Source of the DNA: Ferranicluibacter rubi | Lineage (GTDB): Bacteria > Pseudomonadota > Alphaproteobacteria > Rhizobiales > Rhizobiaceae | Direction of reading: 5' to 3' | Length of the DNA: 64,000 nt | Assembly: GCF_011603255.1 (NCBI RefSeq) | Contig: NZ_JAANCM010000016.1 | Coordinates: 18,632-82,631, forward strand | Shown: piece after piece, positions 36,338 to 43,653 of the stretch | Numbering within the stretch: position 1 is the first letter of the stretch | Layout: the number at the start of each line of letters is the position of its first letter | Made by a program: the position numbers and the translations under genes | Notes under the pieces: model-generated | What the model was told of the DNA's origin: nothing | What the model saw: the letters and a program-made list of their open reading frames with translations, nothing else | Database searches by the model: none

Positions 36338-36637
36338 ATGGCGCGCCCGACGCATGTCTACACGATCGACTATGTTGCCTCGCTGATCGGCGAGAACATT
36401 GAACTTCTCCAGAAAATCGCCAACAATTCCGACAACATCGACTACGGCGAGATGATCCATGTCCATGACGGCAGCGAAGAGGGCATCACCACCTTCACGG
36501 ACCGGGGGATCGAAAGCTTGCAGGAATTCCTCGCCGATATCCGCACCTGGGACGGAGGTGTGCGGCAGTTCCTTATCGACGAGCAATGTGATCCGGAAAG
36601 GATCGAACGCATCATGGCGGACCAGCCTAAATCATAA
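36338..36637 (+). CDS. IS66-associated accessory ORF
   Basis: A 99-residue protein (MARPTHVYTIDYVASLIGEN, then DYGEMIHVHDG) that I recall as a common passenger after rhizobial tnpC genes. Its ATG overlaps the TGA that would end an uninterrupted tnpC (TGATG at 36336-36340). This shows the original coupling and confirms that tnpC was shortened. It lies inside the IS66 ends. Function unknown. Confidence 0.75.
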   Translation: MARPTHVYTIDYVASLIGENIELLQKIANNSDNIDYGEMIHVHDGSEEGITTFTDRGIESLQEFLADIRTWDGGVRQFLIDEQCDPERIERIMADQPKS

Positions 36638-36664
36638 GCTCCGCGGCCTTCGCCGGATGGATAC

Positions 36665-36672
36665 GATGCACC
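36665..36672. repeat. IS66 target-site duplication, right copy
   Basis: GATGCACC, identical to 33782-33789 on the other side of the element. Confidence 0.95.
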
Positions 36673-36739
36673 AGCACCCTCTGGAGGTTGGGAAGGTGAG
36701 CGTCTGGCGGCCGGATGATATCGTCGGTGAGCATGGCGG

Positions 36740-37231
36740 CTAACCGAGCGCCGAGACAAGCGCGCTACGCGCCCGGCAGACCCGGCTCTTCACTGTGCCG
36801 ACTTCGCAATTCATCTCGATCGCCGCGTCCTGGTAGGAGGTTCCGCAGGCTATGATCAGGACCGCCTCGCGCATCGACGTTGGCAGAGCCTTCAAGGCCT
36901 CATCCACCTCTGACTGTCGGATCGCCCATTCCTGCGACGGCGGTACCGACGGGTGTAGGGCCGCGCAATCGCCCAACCCCAGAACCTCTCGCTGTCGATT
37001 TTTGTAAGCCGAACAAAACGTGTTGAACATGATCTTGAACAGCCAAGACTTCAGATTGGTACCCGTATGGAACCTCTCGGACGCGTTCAGCGCCTTAGCG
37101 ATCGTTTCCTGAACGAGATCCTCCGCTTCGCTTCCGCCGCGCGTTAGACGCGTGGCATATTTTTGTAAGACTGGCTGCCAGTTTAGGACATCCTTGGAGA
37201 AATTGTCATGAGCACTGCCATTCTTCAACAT
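36740..37231 (-). CDS. ECF sigma factor, EcfG-like
   Basis: A 163-residue extracytoplasmic-function sigma factor. Region 2 (ATRLTRGGSEAEDLVQETIA, then FHTGTNLKSWLFKIMFN) and region 4 (EALKALPTSMREAVLIIACG, then AIEMNCEVGTVKSRVCRARS) are complete and the N-terminus is short. The pattern is that of alphaproteobacterial general-stress EcfG-type factors. GGGAG is correctly spaced for ATG 37231 rather than the ATG six bases earlier. A copy of the 14-bp GTRC-N6-GYAC element lies 56 bases upstream. Downstream ORFs in the same transcript are broken by IS66 and IS21. Confidence 0.88.
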   Translation of the reverse strand: MLKNGSAHDNFSKDVLNWQPVLQKYATRLTRGGSEAEDLVQETIAKALNASERFHTGTNLKSWLFKIMFNTFCSAYKNRQREVLGLGDCAALHPSVPPSQEWAIRQSEVDEALKALPTSMREAVLIIACGTSYQDAAIEMNCEVGTVKSRVCRARSALVSALG

Positions 37232-37286
37232 ATACATCTCCCTGATCTGGCAGACGGGAAACTTTCGTATCCAACATTAGTTCTGG

Positions 37287-37300
37287 TGCGGTTTCGTACG
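37287..37300. promoter_or_regulatory. 14-bp element, site 1 (sigma gene)
   Basis: GTGCGGTTTCGTAC; on the minus strand GTAC-GAAACC-GCAC. It lies 56 bases before the sigma-factor start. One of seven similar intergenic copies between 37 and 48.3 kb. Confidence 0.65.
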
Positions 37301-37666
37301 GATTGCAGTACGGCGTAACCGGCGCGAGCAATTGTGATGCGCTTCGCTGAGCTCGAGCTACCGTTCTGCTCAACTGCATGCTGTCTCCTCTCCACAGCGC
37401 GACCATTGATACGCCAACACGTCAGGCGATATAGCGTTTCTGCCAGCCGTACCTCCGTACGTTTTTCACGGTGCTGCACTCGCCAGCGATCCGACTGAGG
37501 GCTCGTCAGAACAATCTCTTGTTGGAGCCGGCGGTGCCAAGATCTCCGGTCTGTCGGATTTCGTACCAACAGCGCGAAGCTATGGAAAATGAAAGAAGCT
37601 TGCGGCATAAGCCGTTGATATTAGATCACAACAACGAGCTCCAGCTCTTCCCTTGGAGGGGGAGAA
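37301..37666. other. Intergenic region between sigma and first Crp-type gene
   Basis: About 365 bases between divergent genes. It contains a second GTAC-rich patch near 37449-37460 (GTACCTCCGTAC) but no gene or RNA that I recognise. Likely promoter region for both neighbours. Confidence 0.4.
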
Positions 37667-38389
37667 ATGAACCCACCTTCGCAGGACCTAGTGCAGAATC
37701 TCTTGCTTCGTGCCGCCAGTCCGGATGCGTATGCACTGATCGCTCCGCACATGCGTTCCGTTCACCTGCCTCTTAAGTTGACGCTCGTAGAGCCAGATGA
37801 ACCAACCGATGTTGTCTGCTTTCTGGACAGCGGTCTGGCCTCTGTCGTTGCGGTCACCGACGAGAAGGACATGGTCGAGGTAGGACATATTGGCTTTGAG
37901 GGAGCGACCGGTTTGCATACGGCCCTCCATAGCGGTCAATCACCAACTAGGACGTTTATACAAGGCGAGGGAGCAGGATATTTGGTTCCGACTTCGATCG
38001 TAAGGTGTACGCTCGACACCCAACCCGATTTCGAAACTCTGGTTCTGAGATATCTGCATTCGTTTAACATCCAGGTCTCGTATACCGCGTTGGCGAATGC
38101 CCGCTTTAGCATTTACGAACGTTTGTCGCGCTGGCTGCTGATGTGCCAGGACCGCCTTGGCCAGGACCTCGGCCTCACCCATCAATTCCTTTCCATCATG
38201 CTCGGCGTTCGCCGATCGGGCATAACCAATCAATTGCATCTGCTCGAAGGTATTGGAGCGATCAGATCGACACGGGGCAACATCCGAATTTTGGATAGGG
38301 CCAAGCTCGAGGAAATTGCGGGGGGAAGCTATGGCGTGGCGGAAGGAGAATATGAGCGTTTGATCGGTGTAGCGCTTCGATATCGATAA
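37667..38389 (+). CDS. Crp/Fnr-family regulator 1
   Basis: A 240-residue regulator with a cyclic-nucleotide-binding-type beta barrel (about 10-130) and a Crp helix-turn-helix (about 165-225; HQFLSIMLGVRRSGITNQLH). It lacks the Cys set of oxygen-sensing Fnr. GGAGGGGGAG precedes the ATG. It is one of three paralogues in 4.5 kb that share LSRWLLMCQDRL-like and GVRRSG[IV]T segments, so they may recognise related DNA. Divergent to the sigma-factor gene. Confidence 0.9.
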   Translation: MNPPSQDLVQNLLLRAASPDAYALIAPHMRSVHLPLKLTLVEPDEPTDVVCFLDSGLASVVAVTDEKDMVEVGHIGFEGATGLHTALHSGQSPTRTFIQGEGAGYLVPTSIVRCTLDTQPDFETLVLRYLHSFNIQVSYTALANARFSIYERLSRWLLMCQDRLGQDLGLTHQFLSIMLGVRRSGITNQLHLLEGIGAIRSTRGNIRILDRAKLEEIAGGSYGVAEGEYERLIGVALRYR

Positions 38390-38566
38390 TTGTCCGCTGG
38401 GCTTCGCGTCGATTAGCGTCATTTCCCAATATTGCGATGTAGAGAGCCATATCGACAGACGGCACAGAGCGCTACTGTCACTCCCACCATGCGCTGTTCG
38501 TGATCGACAGCAATTTGCTTGAGCTTGGTATCAGGACTTTTGCCACTAGGCTCAAGACTCATTGTT

Positions 38567-38905
38567 TCAAATCCAGAAGATGACGGTTGCAGCGATGCAG
38601 ATGGCTGAGAAGAAAGTGTGGGCGCATCGGTCGTATCGTGTAGCGATGCGTCGCCAGTCCTTGAGCTTGGCGAAGAGGTTCTCGACCTTGTGGCGCTGGC
38701 GATAGAGTGCCTTGTCGTAGGGATAAGGAATTTTCCGGCTTCGGCTCGACGGAATGCAGGGTTCGATGCCCTTGGTTACGAGCGCCTGCCGGAACCAGGT
38801 GCTGTCGTAGCCGCGATCGGCGATAAGGACGTTGGCTGGCGGGAGGGCGTTCAGCACGAGACGGGCGCCTTTGTGGTCACTCATCTGACTTTCCGATAGC
38901 AGCAT
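38567..38905 (-). CDS. IS427-type transposase, second frame (OrfB)
   Basis: A 112-residue frame (MLLSESQMSDHKGARLVLNA, LIADRGYDSTWFR, KVENLFAKLKDWRRIATRYD) with the DDE G-YDS and Y-R-E-type segments of IS5 transposases. It is normally made as a fusion with the first frame by ribosomal frameshifting and has no convincing start of its own. Confidence 0.85.
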   Translation of the reverse strand: MLLSESQMSDHKGARLVLNALPPANVLIADRGYDSTWFRQALVTKGIEPCIPSSRSRKIPYPYDKALYRQRHKVENLFAKLKDWRRIATRYDRCAHTFFSAICIAATVIFWI

Positions 38906-38952
38906 GACGACGGGACGGCCTTTGTCGTCGCAGACGGTGTGGAGCTTGGAGT

Positions 38953-39324
38953 TCAGGCCGCCCTTGGTGCGTCCGATACGTCGGGGAACATCCCCTTTTT
39001 AAGCAGGCTCGCCGCCGTGCGGTGGGCCTTCAGGTGTGTCGCGTCGATCATGATGCGCTCGGGCTTGGGACCTTCGCCCGCCAAAGCCGCAAATATCCGG
39101 TTGAACACGCTGAGCCGACTCCAACGGACGAAGCGATTGTAGAGCGTCTTGTGCGGGCCGTAGTCCTTCGGCGCATCCTTCCACTGCAGCCCGTTGCGGA
39201 TCACATAGACGATCCCGCTCACCACCCGCCGGTCATCGACCCGCGGCACACCATGCGCCAAGGGAAAGAACGGCGAGATCCGAGACATCTGACGCTCGCT
39301 CAGCAAAAACAAATCACTCATCAC
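38953..39324 (-). CDS. IS427-type transposase, first frame (OrfA)
   Basis: A 123-residue N-terminal part (LSERQMSRISPFFPLAHGVP, DRRVVSGIVYVIRNGLQWKD, MIDATHLKAHRTAASLLKKG) with the first catalytic Asp in MIDATH. A run AAAAAGGGG at the end (minus strand, about 38992-39000) is a likely slippage site leading into the second frame, the standard design for this group. Confidence 0.85.
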   Translation of the reverse strand: MMSDLFLLSERQMSRISPFFPLAHGVPRVDDRRVVSGIVYVIRNGLQWKDAPKDYGPHKTLYNRFVRWSRLSVFNRIFAALAGEGPKPERIMIDATHLKAHRTAASLLKKGMFPDVSDAPRAA

Positions 39325-39382
39325 GACCTCGTCAATGGAGACTGTGAATCACATCTCAAAGCAGATTAATAGGTCCTGAGCC

Positions 39383-39748
39383 TAGCCAAATGAAGTGGCT
39401 GTTCAGCGATATCCCGGATAAAGCCGGGCCAGTGCCGTCGTCTACAGCACCGTGCCGACGTCGCCGAATTTCCGCCTTTCAACGTCAAAAAAATCGACGC
39501 TGCCTGATCCAATGCAGCTGCCGCACAGCGACCCGGCGAAGTTGGACGCGTGAACGCGAATGGAAAGGCGCGTACAAAACGTCAATAAGGTGTGCGGTTC
39601 TCCTCGTTGACGAAGAAGGCAGCGGCAGCACCACGGGCCTTCAATAAACCTTGTTCGCGTGCGACACGGAGACATCATCCGCCATCGATCCTAGGCGCGG
39701 GTGGCTGAGAGATCGTTTTGCTCTTGCCTATGCAGGAGTAACAGATCA
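39383..39748. other. Gene-free stretch
   Basis: About 365 bases between the IS element and the DUF6894 gene. No convincing coding frame, repeat or RNA found. Confidence 0.4.
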
Positions 39749-40021
39749 ATGGCTCGGTATTTCTTCAACGTTCACGACGGCGTCTCGATTGCAGATACGG
39801 TCGGTTCCGAGCATCCCAATATAGAGAGCGCCCGGAGCGAAGCGGTCGAGACGATCGCCGAGCGCCTGAGAGGAACCATGCTGAAGAAGACCGATGTTTC
39901 GGCGTGGCTTATGAACGTTGTCGATGAGAGCGGCTTTACCGTCATCGTCCTGTCATTCACCGCTGCCGTCAAAATTGTCGATCGGTTTGATGCCACTACC
40001 ACAGAAGCTGCTACAACTTAG
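39749..40021 (+). CDS. Small DUF6894-type protein 1
   Basis: A 90-residue protein starting MARYFFNVHDGVSIADTVGS, the usual start of the rhizobial DUF6894 family, with the conserved acidic strand and the ARSEAVETIAERL helix. AGGAG precedes ATG 39749; longer readings are not supported. The function of the family is unknown. A second member lies 0.9 kb away on the other strand. Confidence 0.8.
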   Translation: MARYFFNVHDGVSIADTVGSEHPNIESARSEAVETIAERLRGTMLKKTDVSAWLMNVVDESGFTVIVLSFTAAVKIVDRFDATTTEAATT

Positions 40022-40151
40022 AAATGTCAAAACCGCACACAATGGCCGCAGCTCTTGGCCTATGCGGTGGCTTGCGCCATAAGCTGTGGATTGTTGACGC
40101 CTTGCTTTCCGTCGACATGAGATCGGGCTCCTTCCCGCCGGAGGCAGTGCC

Positions 40152-40877
40152 GTGTCCGACTTTTCCCAATCGACTGTTTCGAATTTGCTGTTGCGGGCCT
40201 TGCCGGCTGATGCGTTTGACCTGTTGAAGCCTGCGATGGAGCTAGTCGATCTGCCGTTACGCTTTGAGTTGGTGGCGCCTGACGTGCCGAACGATGTCGT
40301 GTACTTCCTGGAGCGCGGGCTGGGATCGATCGTCGCCACAAGCAGCGACGACGAAACCGTGGAAGTTGGTCACATCGGCTACGAGGGCATGTCGGGCGCG
40401 CATGTTCTGTTGAAAGTGCCAAAGACACCCAACAAAACCTTCATGCAAGCTGAGGGCAGCGGCCTTTCGGTGCCAACGACGGTGTTTCTCAACATGGTGA
40501 AACAGGTGCCACCCGCAAACGACCTGCTTCTGCGCTATGTTCATTGCTGTGAGCTTCAACTGGCGCATTCGGCCCTTGCCAACGCACGTTACAACATGCC
40601 GGAACGCTTGGCGCGCTGGCTACTGATATGCCATGACCGTCTTCAGACAGATGATCTGCCCCTCACGCATGAGTTCCTTTCGATCATGCTGGGTGTACGA
40701 CGCTCAGGCGTTACCAATGAAATTCATATCCTGGAAGGCCTCCACGCAATCAAGGCTACCCGTGGAAATGTCAAAATCGTAAATAGACAAAAGCTCGAAG
40801 ACGTTGCCGGGGGGGCCTATGGCATTCCCGAGCTGGAATATGAGCAATACATCGGCATTCCGATCCGGAAAGCGTAA
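40152..40877 (+). CDS. Crp/Fnr-family regulator 2
   Basis: A 241-residue paralogue of regulator 1: effector barrel about 8-130 (DVVYFLERGLGSIVATSSDD) and helix-turn-helix about 168-225 (HEFLSIMLGVRRSGVTNEIH). The start is GTG or a nearby codon (MSDFSQSTVSNLLLRALP); the upstream GGAGGCAG may be its ribosome site. It lies between two DUF6894 genes, convergent with the second. Confidence 0.9.
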   Translation: MSDFSQSTVSNLLLRALPADAFDLLKPAMELVDLPLRFELVAPDVPNDVVYFLERGLGSIVATSSDDETVEVGHIGYEGMSGAHVLLKVPKTPNKTFMQAEGSGLSVPTTVFLNMVKQVPPANDLLLRYVHCCELQLAHSALANARYNMPERLARWLLICHDRLQTDDLPLTHEFLSIMLGVRRSGVTNEIHILEGLHAIKATRGNVKIVNRQKLEDVAGGAYGIPELEYEQYIGIPIRKA

Positions 40878-40911
40878 TGGACACCTTGCTCTCAGAGAAA
40901 TCTTCAGGGCA

Positions 40912-41151
40912 TCAATCGCCGAGTTCGTAAGCCTCAGAGAAGGGTACCTCCATTAAAAGGTCGCCATCGGCATCGCAGATTTCGATTTGACGATGGGAAA
41001 TATCCCGCCCTTGCAGGATCGCTGCGCTCATCAGAGCTCTGGCATCCATGATCGCTTCGCGGCGCGCTGCGTCCAAATCCGCCAGTTCAGAGCCCTCTTC
41101 ATCCGGGATAACTGTCGTTCTGGTCGAAATATTGAGATGGAATATCGGCAT
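40912..41151 (-). CDS. Small DUF6894-type protein 2
   Basis: A 79-residue protein (MPIFHLNISTRTTVIPDEEG, then LADLDAARREAIMDARALM) matching the DUF6894 layout: short N-terminal strand, acidic loop, conserved D-x-x-x-A-R-x-E-A helix. Its product is likely a small cytoplasmic stress protein. Divergent from the third Crp-type gene across about 200 bases. Confidence 0.78.
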   Translation of the reverse strand: MPIFHLNISTRTTVIPDEEGSELADLDAARREAIMDARALMSAAILQGRDISHRQIEICDADGDLLMEVPFSEAYELGD

Positions 41152-41359
41152 TGACCGCCCTTCGCGGAAATAGCCAACGTCAGTGCTGGCATGAAACTAC
41201 TAATCATTTGCTCGCGTCGCGTCGGTTCAGGGAATTGTCAAAATCGTACAGTTCCCGCGCCACGCTAGAGTATTCGCTTAATCCGCGCCATAACCTATCT
41301 ATACCTCTCTTTTTATATGATGGGTTCGAGTGCGGGCTCTCCCCCGATGGAGCCCAGAC

Positions 41360-42073
41360 ATGCAAGACATTAAACGTGCAGACGTCCGGAACCGGCTCCT
41401 TGGAGCGCTCGGGACCCAAGCGTTCGAACTGCTCCAGCCTGGCATGGAACGCATCGATCTTCCACTCCGCACCGTATTGGTGGAGAGCGATCAGCCGACC
41501 AGTCATATCTTCTTTATTGAGAGCGGTTTGGCGTCGATCGTTGCAAGAACGGTCGATGACGAGGCTATCGAAGTCGGACATATCGGCTGGGAAGGCTTGT
41601 GCGGCACGCATAGGCTTCTGAGACTTGAAACGACGCCTAATCGGACATTCATGCAAATCGACGGAAGCGCCATCACGGTTCCGGTGGAACTTGTGTATCG
41701 ACTTATCGACGAAGACGCCGCCGCGCGTGACCTGTTTTTCCATTACATTCATACCTGCGAACTCCAGCTTGCCCATTCGGCGCTGGCGAACGGCCGGTAC
41801 AATATGTCGGAGCGCCTGTCGCGCTGGCTCTTGATGTGCCACGATCGGATCCGCGATGATGACATGGCACTCACCCATGAATTCCTTTCGCTGATGCTGG
41901 GCGTGCGCCGCTCCGGCGTGACCGATCATTTGCATATCCTCGAAGGCATGCACGCCATCAAAGCGACACGAGGTCGTATCCGTATTCGCGACCGGGCCAA
42001 GCTCGAGGAAATTGCCGGCGGTTGTTACGGAGCCCCCGAGAGGGAATACGACCGCCTGATCGGCAGCAGATGA
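41360..42073 (+). CDS. Crp/Fnr-family regulator 3
   Basis: A 237-residue paralogue of regulators 1 and 2 with effector barrel about 10-125 (SHIFFIESGLASIVARTVDD) and helix-turn-helix about 160-220 (HEFLSLMLGVRRSGVTDHLH). GGAG eight bases upstream supports ATG 41360. The last codons overlap the start of a small downstream gene (ATGA at 42070-42073), so the two are coupled. Confidence 0.9.
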   Translation: MQDIKRADVRNRLLGALGTQAFELLQPGMERIDLPLRTVLVESDQPTSHIFFIESGLASIVARTVDDEAIEVGHIGWEGLCGTHRLLRLETTPNRTFMQIDGSAITVPVELVYRLIDEDAAARDLFFHYIHTCELQLAHSALANGRYNMSERLSRWLLMCHDRIRDDDMALTHEFLSLMLGVRRSGVTDHLHILEGMHAIKATRGRIRIRDRAKLEEIAGGCYGAPEREYDRLIGSR

Positions 42074-42312
42074 CGCCGGGGGCAAAGAAGATCCGCCTCA
42101 ACCTATTGCTCAACCATCTGCGGAAAAGACGGTGGCGCAATCTGCCGGCTCAGGTGGGCCTAAAGACAGCGCTTGTTGCCGAAGACCTTGGCCTTATTAG
42201 ATCCAGAGGCGATGACCTCCGAACAAGAAATTATCAACTGACATCAGCTGGCCACGCCTACTTGGTGGGCTTACCGGCTGTTGCATTGAATGACGTTCAT
42301 GCGGTCCGCTGA
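42070..42312 (+). CDS. Small basic protein coupled to regulator 3
   Basis: An 80-residue protein (MTPGAKKIRLNLLLNHLRKR, then AEDLGLIRSRGDDLRTRNYQ). The ATG overlaps the stop of the Crp-type gene by four bases. The middle part could be a small winged-helix or DNA-binding fold, but I recognise no family. Confidence 0.55.
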   Translation: MTPGAKKIRLNLLLNHLRKRRWRNLPAQVGLKTALVAEDLGLIRSRGDDLRTRNYQLTSAGHAYLVGLPAVALNDVHAVR

Positions 42313-42380
42313 CCTTTTCAGGTTCCAACCCTGCGCATTTTTGGGTATCTAGCACTAAAATGCTCTGCGGCCGTGCCTAC

Positions 42381-42394
42381 GTCAGAAACCGTAC
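42381..42394. promoter_or_regulatory. 14-bp element, site 2
   Basis: GTCA-GAAACC-GTAC. It lies beyond the ends of both neighbouring genes, so no promoter is obvious for it. The 14 bases are identical to site 5 at 46004. Confidence 0.5.
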
Positions 42395-42419
42395 CGTCAG
42401 CTCAGGCGCCCGGGAACAG

Positions 42420-42605
42420 CTACGGGCGGTTCTCATTCTGTTTCCGATCGCGCTGCAGCCGTGCAGCTTTCAGTCGCTCGGTTTTCTCCCGGTCGGCTAG
42501 GCGCTGGGCTTCAAGCACCCTTATTGCCTCGGCTTTTGCATCCTCGGAGCGTCCCCGTGCGGAGGGGCCTCTTGGCCGTCGCTTCTTTTCTTCAAGTTGA
42601 TCCAT
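42420..42605 (-). CDS. Small highly charged protein
   Basis: A 61-residue, almost entirely charged helical protein (MDQLEEKKRRPRGPSARGRS, EAQRLADREKTERLKAARLQ). GGAGG five bases upstream supports ATG 42605 over an earlier ATG at 42617. No family recognised. A copy of the 14-bp element lies 76 bases upstream. Confidence 0.55.
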   Translation of the reverse strand: MDQLEEKKRRPRGPSARGRSEDAKAEAIRVLEAQRLADREKTERLKAARLQRDRKQNENRP

Positions 42606-43011
42606 TCCATCCTCCATGAAGATCTTTGAAGGAGGAAAGCTACGTCAGACTTGTCTCATTTCCACATTTCTGCTGACTGCGTACGATACCGCACTTATTT
42701 CAATGTCGTTGGAAACGCTGCGTTAGCTAGTGATTTTGGATCGGTTCTGAGATCTCCCCAGCCAGGCGCTCAACATCAGTTGCAAAGAGTTTGATTTACA
42801 CGCCAAGAAAACCTTTCCTATGAAATGTGGGCTGGAAAGGGCAGCTTACCGGAGTCCGTTTGCAAGAACAGCCGTATTGAAGGGCTATAAGTACAGTGAA
42901 TTACTGAACTCCGGTGGGCTGTGACCACTGTACGCTATCCGACCCTTCTCCTCCTGGCATTTCGCAATCCATAGCTTGCGACTAGTATCGACTTTTCGAA
43001 GGAGGTCGATC
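42606..43011. other. Intergenic region with a 14-bp element
   Basis: About 400 bases between divergent small genes. It holds site 3 at 42681-42694 and a weaker relative near 42919 (GTACGCTATCCGAC). No gene or RNA recognised. Confidence 0.4.
42681..42694. promoter_or_regulatory. 14-bp element, site 3
   Basis: GTAC-GATACC-GCAC between two divergent small genes. Seventeen bases after GATAC there is a CGTT, so it could alternatively be part of an ECF-type promoter. Confidence 0.6.
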
Positions 43012-43218
43012 ATGACCCATAGCTATGCATTCGCATCTGAGCCCCTCTCGAGTGATGACTTGAATTTGCTGCACGGCACGCTGCGAAAATGGTGCGACGA
43101 ACGCGGCGTTAAGATCACCGCCCCGGAAGCCGAACAGGCCGCTGTCGAACTTATTGACTGGTTTCAGTTCGGTCTGCGTCACGAAGACCAGTTGATCGAG
43201 ATGATCCGCCGGTCCTGA
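43012..43218 (+). CDS. Small hypothetical protein
   Basis: A 68-residue protein (MTHSYAFASEPLSSDDLNLL, then EAEQAAVELIDWFQFGLRHE) with a strong AAGGAGG eight bases before the ATG. It is typical of small rhizobial proteins found beside general-stress genes. Function unknown. It ends four bases before the convergent DUF982 gene. Confidence 0.7.
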   Translation: MTHSYAFASEPLSSDDLNLLHGTLRKWCDERGVKITAPEAEQAAVELIDWFQFGLRHEDQLIEMIRRS

Positions 43219-43222
43219 TTGC

Positions 43223-43480
43223 TCATCGTTCCAACATCCCCGCCTCGAAACTCGCGGCCAAGAAGGTCTCGCGTACAACTTCGGCAGAAATCCTCTTCTG
43301 CAGGGCTTGAAGACATTGCAACCGAGCATTGTCGTAGTGCGCTCCATCCGTGACAGGCCAGCGATATGTCAGATGGTGTAAGGCTTCTTCCGGTCCATGG
43401 ACTGCGTCAGCGATACCATAGCCAACCCTTATCCGAACAGGAACGTTCCACTGAATCGGAAGACTATTCTCGCTTTGCAT
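43223..43480 (-). CDS. DUF982 family protein
   Basis: An 85-residue protein with the DUF982 pattern: VHGPEEALHHLTYRWPVTDG, ARLQCLQAL and the closing AEVVRETFLAASFEAGML. The family is common in Rhizobiales and of unknown function. GAGGAG precedes the ATG and a copy of the 14-bp element lies 50 bases upstream. Confidence 0.85.
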   Translation of the reverse strand: MQSENSLPIQWNVPVRIRVGYGIADAVHGPEEALHHLTYRWPVTDGAHYDNARLQCLQALQKRISAEVVRETFLAASFEAGMLER

Positions 43481-43529
43481 GGAAATCTCCTCTCGTGGTG
43501 ACTAACATGGATCAACGCGTTTGGTTGCC

Positions 43530-43543
43530 GTACGAAACGGTAC
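43530..43543. promoter_or_regulatory. 14-bp element, site 4 (histidine kinase / DUF982)
   Basis: GTAC-GAAACG-GTAC, the most symmetrical copy. It lies between the DUF982 gene (50 bases) and the divergent histidine kinase gene (111 bases). Confidence 0.65.
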
Positions 43544-43653
43544 GAAGAATGTGGCTTTGCCCTGACAGAAGTGTGCGTTTTCCGACCAAATGCCCGAAAA
43601 TATTGACACCCTGCTAGCGTGGCTCTCGAAAACTTTAGCGCGGGGAAGAGAAT

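Larger units (their letters stand above)
33790..36664 (+). mobile_element. IS66-family insertion sequence
   Basis: A 2875-bp element. Left end GTATGCCTCCGCCGAAGGCC (33790 onward) and the complement of the right end GTATCCATCCGGCGAAGGCC (ending 36664) match at 17 of 20 positions. It carries tnpA, tnpB, tnpC and a fourth accessory ORF and is flanked by perfect 8-bp duplications. Insertion is therefore a clean, probably recent event that broke the small ORF after the sigma gene. TnpC carries a short palindromic insertion near its end. Confidence 0.95.
33660..36734 (-). pseudogene. 63-codon ORF after the sigma gene, split by IS66
   Basis: Removing IS66 (33790-36664) and one copy of its 8-bp duplication restores a continuous minus-strand frame. 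It starts at ATG 36734, five bases after the sigma stop, runs to the insertion, and resumes to a stop at 33660. The joined product is 63 residues: MLTDDIIRPPDAHLPNLQRV, then LVHLAAAKEIARFEGTERSA, then GLMALIDAALDQAYLQFRHV and QDG. The family is not recognised. It lacks the usual NepR pattern, so an anti-sigma role would be only a guess from position. Confidence 0.7.
38549..39382 (-). mobile_element. IS5-family (IS427-type) insertion sequence
   Basis: An 834-bp element whose ends GGCTCAAGACTCATTG (38549 onward) and complement GGCTCAGGACCTATTA (ending 39382) are imperfect inverted repeats, flanked by TA on both sides (a CTAG-like site). It holds two transposase frames on the minus strand. Confidence 0.8.

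Noticed and set aside
37449..37460. GTACCTCCGTAC as an eighth copy of the 14-bp element
   Set aside because: The half-sites are only four bases apart and the GAAACC-like centre is absent.
42919..42932. GTACGCTATCCGAC as another copy of the 14-bp element
   Set aside because: Only one half-site fits; too weak to count.
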